A stretch of DNA of 9,102 nucleotides from Chlamydiota bacterium. Its GTDB lineage: Bacteria > Chlamydiota > Chlamydiia > Chlamydiales > JAJFMB01. The stretch covers positions 1-9,102 of the forward strand of contig JAJFMB010000176.1 in NCBI GenBank assembly GCA_021772355.1, written 5' to 3'. The translations under genes were made by a program, and so were the position numbers. Position 1 is the stretch's first letter. Every line of letters starts with the position of its first letter. Shown piece by piece: positions 6,605 to 9,102 of the stretch. A model generated the notes under the pieces. It was given only the letters and a program-made list of their open reading frames with translations, had not been told where the DNA came from and searched no databases.

Positions 6605-6631
6605 TTGAATTTTAACCGTCAGAATGATAAT
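6605..6631 (+). promoter_or_regulatory. Candidate queE-queC promoter
   Basis: TTGAAT (6605-6610) and GATAAT (6626-6631) are separated by 15 bases, shorter than the usual 16-18. If this is used, transcription would start around 6638, only some five bases before the queE ATG at 6643, giving a near-leaderless message. No Shine-Dalgarno sequence is visible before that ATG, which agrees with this reading. Confidence 0.4.
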
Positions 6632-6642
6632 CTCTTTGCCCT

Positions 6643-7290
6643 ATGAGTTCCTTAGATCTTATCGAAATATTTTCCAGTGTCCAGGGTGAAACCAGTTTTT
6701 CTGGTTTGCCTACCACGTTTGTGCGTTTAGCCCGCTGCAACTTGCGCTGCTCCTGGTGCGACACCTCGTATTCCTTTGAACGGGGAACTCCTTATACTTT
6801 AGAAAGCATAGAAGAAACTATTTGTTCAAACGGTTGCTCGCATGTCTGCATCACAGGAGGTGAACCCCTCCTTCAAAAAAATGTCTATCCCTTGATGACG
6901 TCCCTTTGCGACCAGGGCTTCCAAGTTAGCATTGAAACAGGCGGATCTCTAAGTATAGAACATATTGATCCACGCGTCGTCACGATACTTGATATCAAAT
7001 GTCCTGAAAGCGGGATGAGTGCTAAAAATCTTTGGCCTAACCTTCCGCTTTTGCGCCCTCATGATGAAGTGAAATTTGTTATTCAAAATCGTGAAGATTA
7101 CCTCTTTGCCAAAAACATCTGTGCACAATACGACCTTTTTCAAAGACCTATGCACCCTCTCTTCTCTCCTGTCCATGACGTCTGTAACTCACAAGACCTT
7201 GTCGCATGGATTTTAGAGGACAAACTACCCGTAAGACTTAATTTGCAAATTCATAAATTTATTTGGTCACCAGAAACTCAGGGAGTATAG
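6643..7290 (+). CDS. queE: 7-carboxy-7-deazaguanine synthase (radical SAM)
   Basis: Converts 6-carboxytetrahydropterin to 7-carboxy-7-deazaguanine in preQ0/queuosine synthesis, using S-adenosylmethionine and a [4Fe-4S] cluster. The N-terminus IEIFSSVQGE is the classic QueE opening. The cluster motif CNLRCSWCDT gives C32, C36 and C39 (C-x3-C-x2-C). ITGGEPLLQ (70-78) is the SAM-binding GGE motif, and VRLNLQIHKFIW near the C-terminus is strongly conserved in the family. 215 residues is a normal length. The ATG fits the family N-terminus but lacks a Shine-Dalgarno sequence. It is followed after two bases by queC and is divergent from mdh. No queD, queF, folE or tgt is in the window, so those steps must be encoded elsewhere. 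Confidence 0.94.
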   Translation: MSSLDLIEIFSSVQGETSFSGLPTTFVRLARCNLRCSWCDTSYSFERGTPYTLESIEETICSNGCSHVCITGGEPLLQKNVYPLMTSLCDQGFQVSIETGGSLSIEHIDPRVVTILDIKCPESGMSAKNLWPNLPLLRPHDEVKFVIQNREDYLFAKNICAQYDLFQRPMHPLFSPVHDVCNSQDLVAWILEDKLPVRLNLQIHKFIWSPETQGV

Positions 7291-7292
7291 AG

Positions 7293-7946
7293 ATGACAAA
7301 AGCCATTATTCTATTTAGCGGAGGATTAGATTCCACTGTAATGCTTGCTATGGCTTTAGATCAGGGCCGTGATTGCTATGCGCTTAGCTTCGATTATGGA
7401 CAGCGTCATCGTGTGGAACTGGAGGCTGCTAAAAGCATTACGAAACACTATAACGTCCCCCACCATATTATCACCATCGACCCTTCCGCTTTTGCCGGCT
7501 CATCACTAGTTTCTGATTGTGCCGTCCCCACCAATCGCACAACAACTGAGATCGCAGAGAGTGGAGTGCCTAATACGTATGTGCCTGCCCGCAACACTCT
7601 ATTCTTATCATACGCGCTTGGACAAGCAGAAATTCATGCAGCCGAAGAGATCTATTTTGGCGCAAATGCCCTTGACAACCTTCCCTATCCTGACTGCCGC
7701 CCAGAATTTGTAACGGCCTACCAAGCCCTAATCAACGTTTCCACAAAGCAAGCCATTGAGGGGTCCCCTCCTACGCTTGTTGCCCCCTTGATCCATTGGA
7801 ACAAAACCGAGATCATCCGTAAGGGTCAAGCTCTCAATACCCCCTTGCACCTCACTTTGAGTTGCTATCAACCTTTTCCATTCAACGAGCCCTGCCAGGT
7901 GTGTGACGCCTGCAAGCTCCGGGAAGAGGCTTTTACAGCTCTTTAA
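7293..7946 (+). CDS. queC: 7-cyano-7-deazaguanine (preQ0) synthase
   Basis: ATP-dependent conversion of 7-carboxy-7-deazaguanine to preQ0, the step after QueE. The PP-loop SGGLDS (9-14) binds ATP. SFDYGQRH (32-39), VPARNTLFLSYA (97-108) and YPDCRPEF (132-139) are QueC signatures. The C-terminal zinc site is C191, C201, C204 and C207 (C-x9-C-x2-C-x2-C). 217 residues. The start chosen is ATG 7293, because GGGAG (7281-7285) lies seven bases before it and MTKAIILFSGG matches the family; a longer reading from TTG 7263 would overlap queE and adds nothing conserved. Only two bases separate it from the queE stop, so it is co-transcribed. By hand count G+C over 7321-7920 is 301/600, the richest stretch I counted. 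Confidence 0.95.
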   Translation: MTKAIILFSGGLDSTVMLAMALDQGRDCYALSFDYGQRHRVELEAAKSITKHYNVPHHIITIDPSAFAGSSLVSDCAVPTNRTTTEIAESGVPNTYVPARNTLFLSYALGQAEIHAAEEIYFGANALDNLPYPDCRPEFVTAYQALINVSTKQAIEGSPPTLVAPLIHWNKTEIIRKGQALNTPLHLTLSCYQPFPFNEPCQVCDACKLREEAFTAL

Positions 7947-8002
7947 ACCTCTCTAGTAAATACTAATTACCTTTTTAAACTTAATAAAAGAAGTTACGAC
8001 TT

Positions 8003-8938
8003 ATGCGCCCTTCATTACATACCGTTTTCTATTTTTCCGCAGCTGGTGCTGTTGGCCTTGGTGCCTACCACCTCCTCTCAAACGATCAGCCAGCGAAACA
8101 AACTACTCCTCCCGAAACACCAGCTTCTTCAGAACTAGGTTCTCCTGCTGGAGGCTCCCCCATATTAACACCAAAGATAATCCCTGAAAGTGCAACAATG
8201 ACAAACTCCGATACTCCTCAAGAGATGATGTCATACAGCGCGTTCCAAGATCTGTATCAGAGATTACAAACAATTCCTCTGAATGTAACAAGTGCGATCG
8301 CTAAATTCCTCAATACATATGGTAAAGAAGAAACATTCGGCGGAATCCGCCAAGAGTTTAAAGATATACTACTCCATCAAAGACAAGCTAAAAGCACCGA
8401 GTGGTTAGATCGCCTAATCGAAGCGATGAAATTATCAACAACAGAATGGGTAGACGTTTCGGAGCTATCTGTTAGATTCAAAGACGTAACAGAACACCCC
8501 ACTTTCTACTCAGAAGACACAAAAAATGTTGTCAATAATGCTTTGGATCGAATTGGCCCTATAAAGCCAGATGTCAACCTTGCGACTTATCTCTGTCTGG
8601 AAGGAAATTATAATGTCGTGGAACAGAATGAGAATTACTATATCAGTTACCCTATTACACCAAAATGGAAGTTGTCAGATAAGGCTTCAGCCATGCTCAA
8701 AGAACTAGACAATGACAAGGCTCTTCAGACCTGGATAAATGCTGTCAAAGCCAAAGGATTCTCCCGCCAAACAGGCTGGAGCGACAAACATGGCATTCAA
8801 CTCCTAAAAGAACAGGCAGCCCTAATTTCCTGCCAAAAATTCCAATGTGACGCTTTTGTGGTTAGGAGAGCGAAAAATCTTGCTAGAGACGTCATTTCCT
8901 TCTACTTCACAGACGAATTACCCACTGAACACCACTAA
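8003..8938 (+). CDS. Membrane-anchored helical protein with Pro/Thr-rich linker, unrecognised
   Basis: 311 residues. The N-terminus MRPSLHTVFYF...GLGAYHLL (about 7-25) is one hydrophobic segment after a basic start. There is no clear AxA cleavage site and no lipobox, so an uncleaved signal anchor is more likely than a secreted form. Residues 29-72 are rich in Pro, Thr, Ser and Glu and probably disordered. From about 76 to the end the protein is soluble and mostly helical, with Cys at SCQKFQC near the C-terminus. No catalytic motif is recognisable. The start has only a weak AAGAAG upstream. It follows queC by 56 bases on the same strand, but its style links it to the Pro-rich proteins at both ends of the window rather than to queuosine synthesis. 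A periplasmic or host-facing role is possible. Confidence 0.7.
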   Translation: MRPSLHTVFYFSAAGAVGLGAYHLLSNDQPAKQTTPPETPASSELGSPAGGSPILTPKIIPESATMTNSDTPQEMMSYSAFQDLYQRLQTIPLNVTSAIAKFLNTYGKEETFGGIRQEFKDILLHQRQAKSTEWLDRLIEAMKLSTTEWVDVSELSVRFKDVTEHPTFYSEDTKNVVNNALDRIGPIKPDVNLATYLCLEGNYNVVEQNENYYISYPITPKWKLSDKASAMLKELDNDKALQTWINAVKAKGFSRQTGWSDKHGIQLLKEQAALISCQKFQCDAFVVRRAKNLARDVISFYFTDELPTEHH

Positions 8939-8977
8939 TCTTTAAATAACTTTAATCTCACATTAATAATAAAACGA

Positions 8978-8983
8978 TATAAT
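8978..8983 (+). promoter_or_regulatory. Candidate -10 box for the gene at 9014
   Basis: A perfect TATAAT hexamer lies 30 bases before the ATG at 9014 in a very AT-rich spacer. No convincing -35 hexamer is visible 16-18 bases upstream, so the assignment rests on the -10 box and position only. Confidence 0.4.
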
Positions 8984-9013
8984 TAAGAGGTAACAGTAGT
9001 TAAGGAACTAATA

Positions 9014-9102
9014 ATGGGTATCGAAAATCTTTCAAAACAACCCCCGACCTCCCCAATAATGGAAACCAACGTGATTCCTCCCACTCCTCCGGCTACTCCA
9101 AT
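9014..9102 (+). CDS. Start of a Pro/Thr-rich protein (3' end missing)
   Basis: An ATG with AAGGA (9002-9006) seven bases upstream opens a frame that stays open to the window end. The 29 visible residues begin MGIENLSKQPPTSPIMETN and continue with a PPTPP-type stretch. The composition resembles the linker of the gene at the left end and of the gene just upstream, which suggests a locus of Pro-rich proteins. Nothing of a folded domain is visible, and no function can be assigned. Confidence 0.65.
   Translation, partial: MGIENLSKQPPTSPIMETNVIPPTPPATP

Noticed and set aside
6512..6642. preQ1 riboswitch upstream of queE
   Set aside because: No stem-loop with the A-rich tail of preQ1 aptamers is visible, and the likely leader is too short.
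7263..7292. Longer start (TTG at 7263) for queC
   Set aside because: It overlaps the end of queE, adds no conserved residues, and ATG 7293 has a GGGAG site and the family N-terminus.

Overview
The window looks like a chromosomal segment of an environmental (Parachlamydiales-type) chlamydia. This rests on three things. The malate dehydrogenase resembles the chlamydial/cytosolic-type enzyme. It is joined to a citrate synthase, which the animal-pathogen Chlamydiaceae lack but amoeba-associated chlamydiae keep. It also carries queE/queC and several proline-rich, otherwise unrecognised proteins. The assignment is inference from protein reading; no database was searched and the species is not named.

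Layout. Bases 1-1341 hold the 3' part of a gene whose 5' end lies outside the window. It encodes a Pro/Thr-rich stretch with a tandem repeat, then two copies of a helical domain that reads as HEPN-like. Bases 1425-3523 form an AT-rich accessory island. It starts with a nested, perfect palindrome (1425-1482) that touches the ribosome binding site of an AbiEi-type antitoxin/repressor gene. That gene overlaps by one base an AbiEii-type nucleotidyltransferase toxin gene. A small hydrophobic protein gene and a hairpin follow. A second copy of the core of the same palindrome (3500-3523, 21 of 24 bases identical) closes the island.

Bases 3531-6511 on the minus strand are a tight operon, mdh-gltA-membrane protein, with gaps of 8 and 3 bases and a good sigma70-like promoter at 6550-6578. 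Its first two enzymes catalyse consecutive TCA-cycle steps: malate to oxaloacetate, then oxaloacetate plus acetyl-CoA to citrate. Divergently, 6643-7946 carries queE and queC, two steps of preQ0/queuosine synthesis. Bases 8003-8938 encode an unrecognised membrane-anchored protein with a Pro/Thr-rich linker. A last gene starts at 9014 with another Pro/Thr-rich N-terminus and runs out of the window.

The most interesting part is 1425-3523: a probable type IV (AbiE) toxin-antitoxin module with an elaborate operator and a matching orphan operator at its far end. By hand count its toxin gene is about 37% G+C (242/660 over 2221-2880), against 50% for queC (301/600 over 7321-7920), which fits horizontal acquisition.
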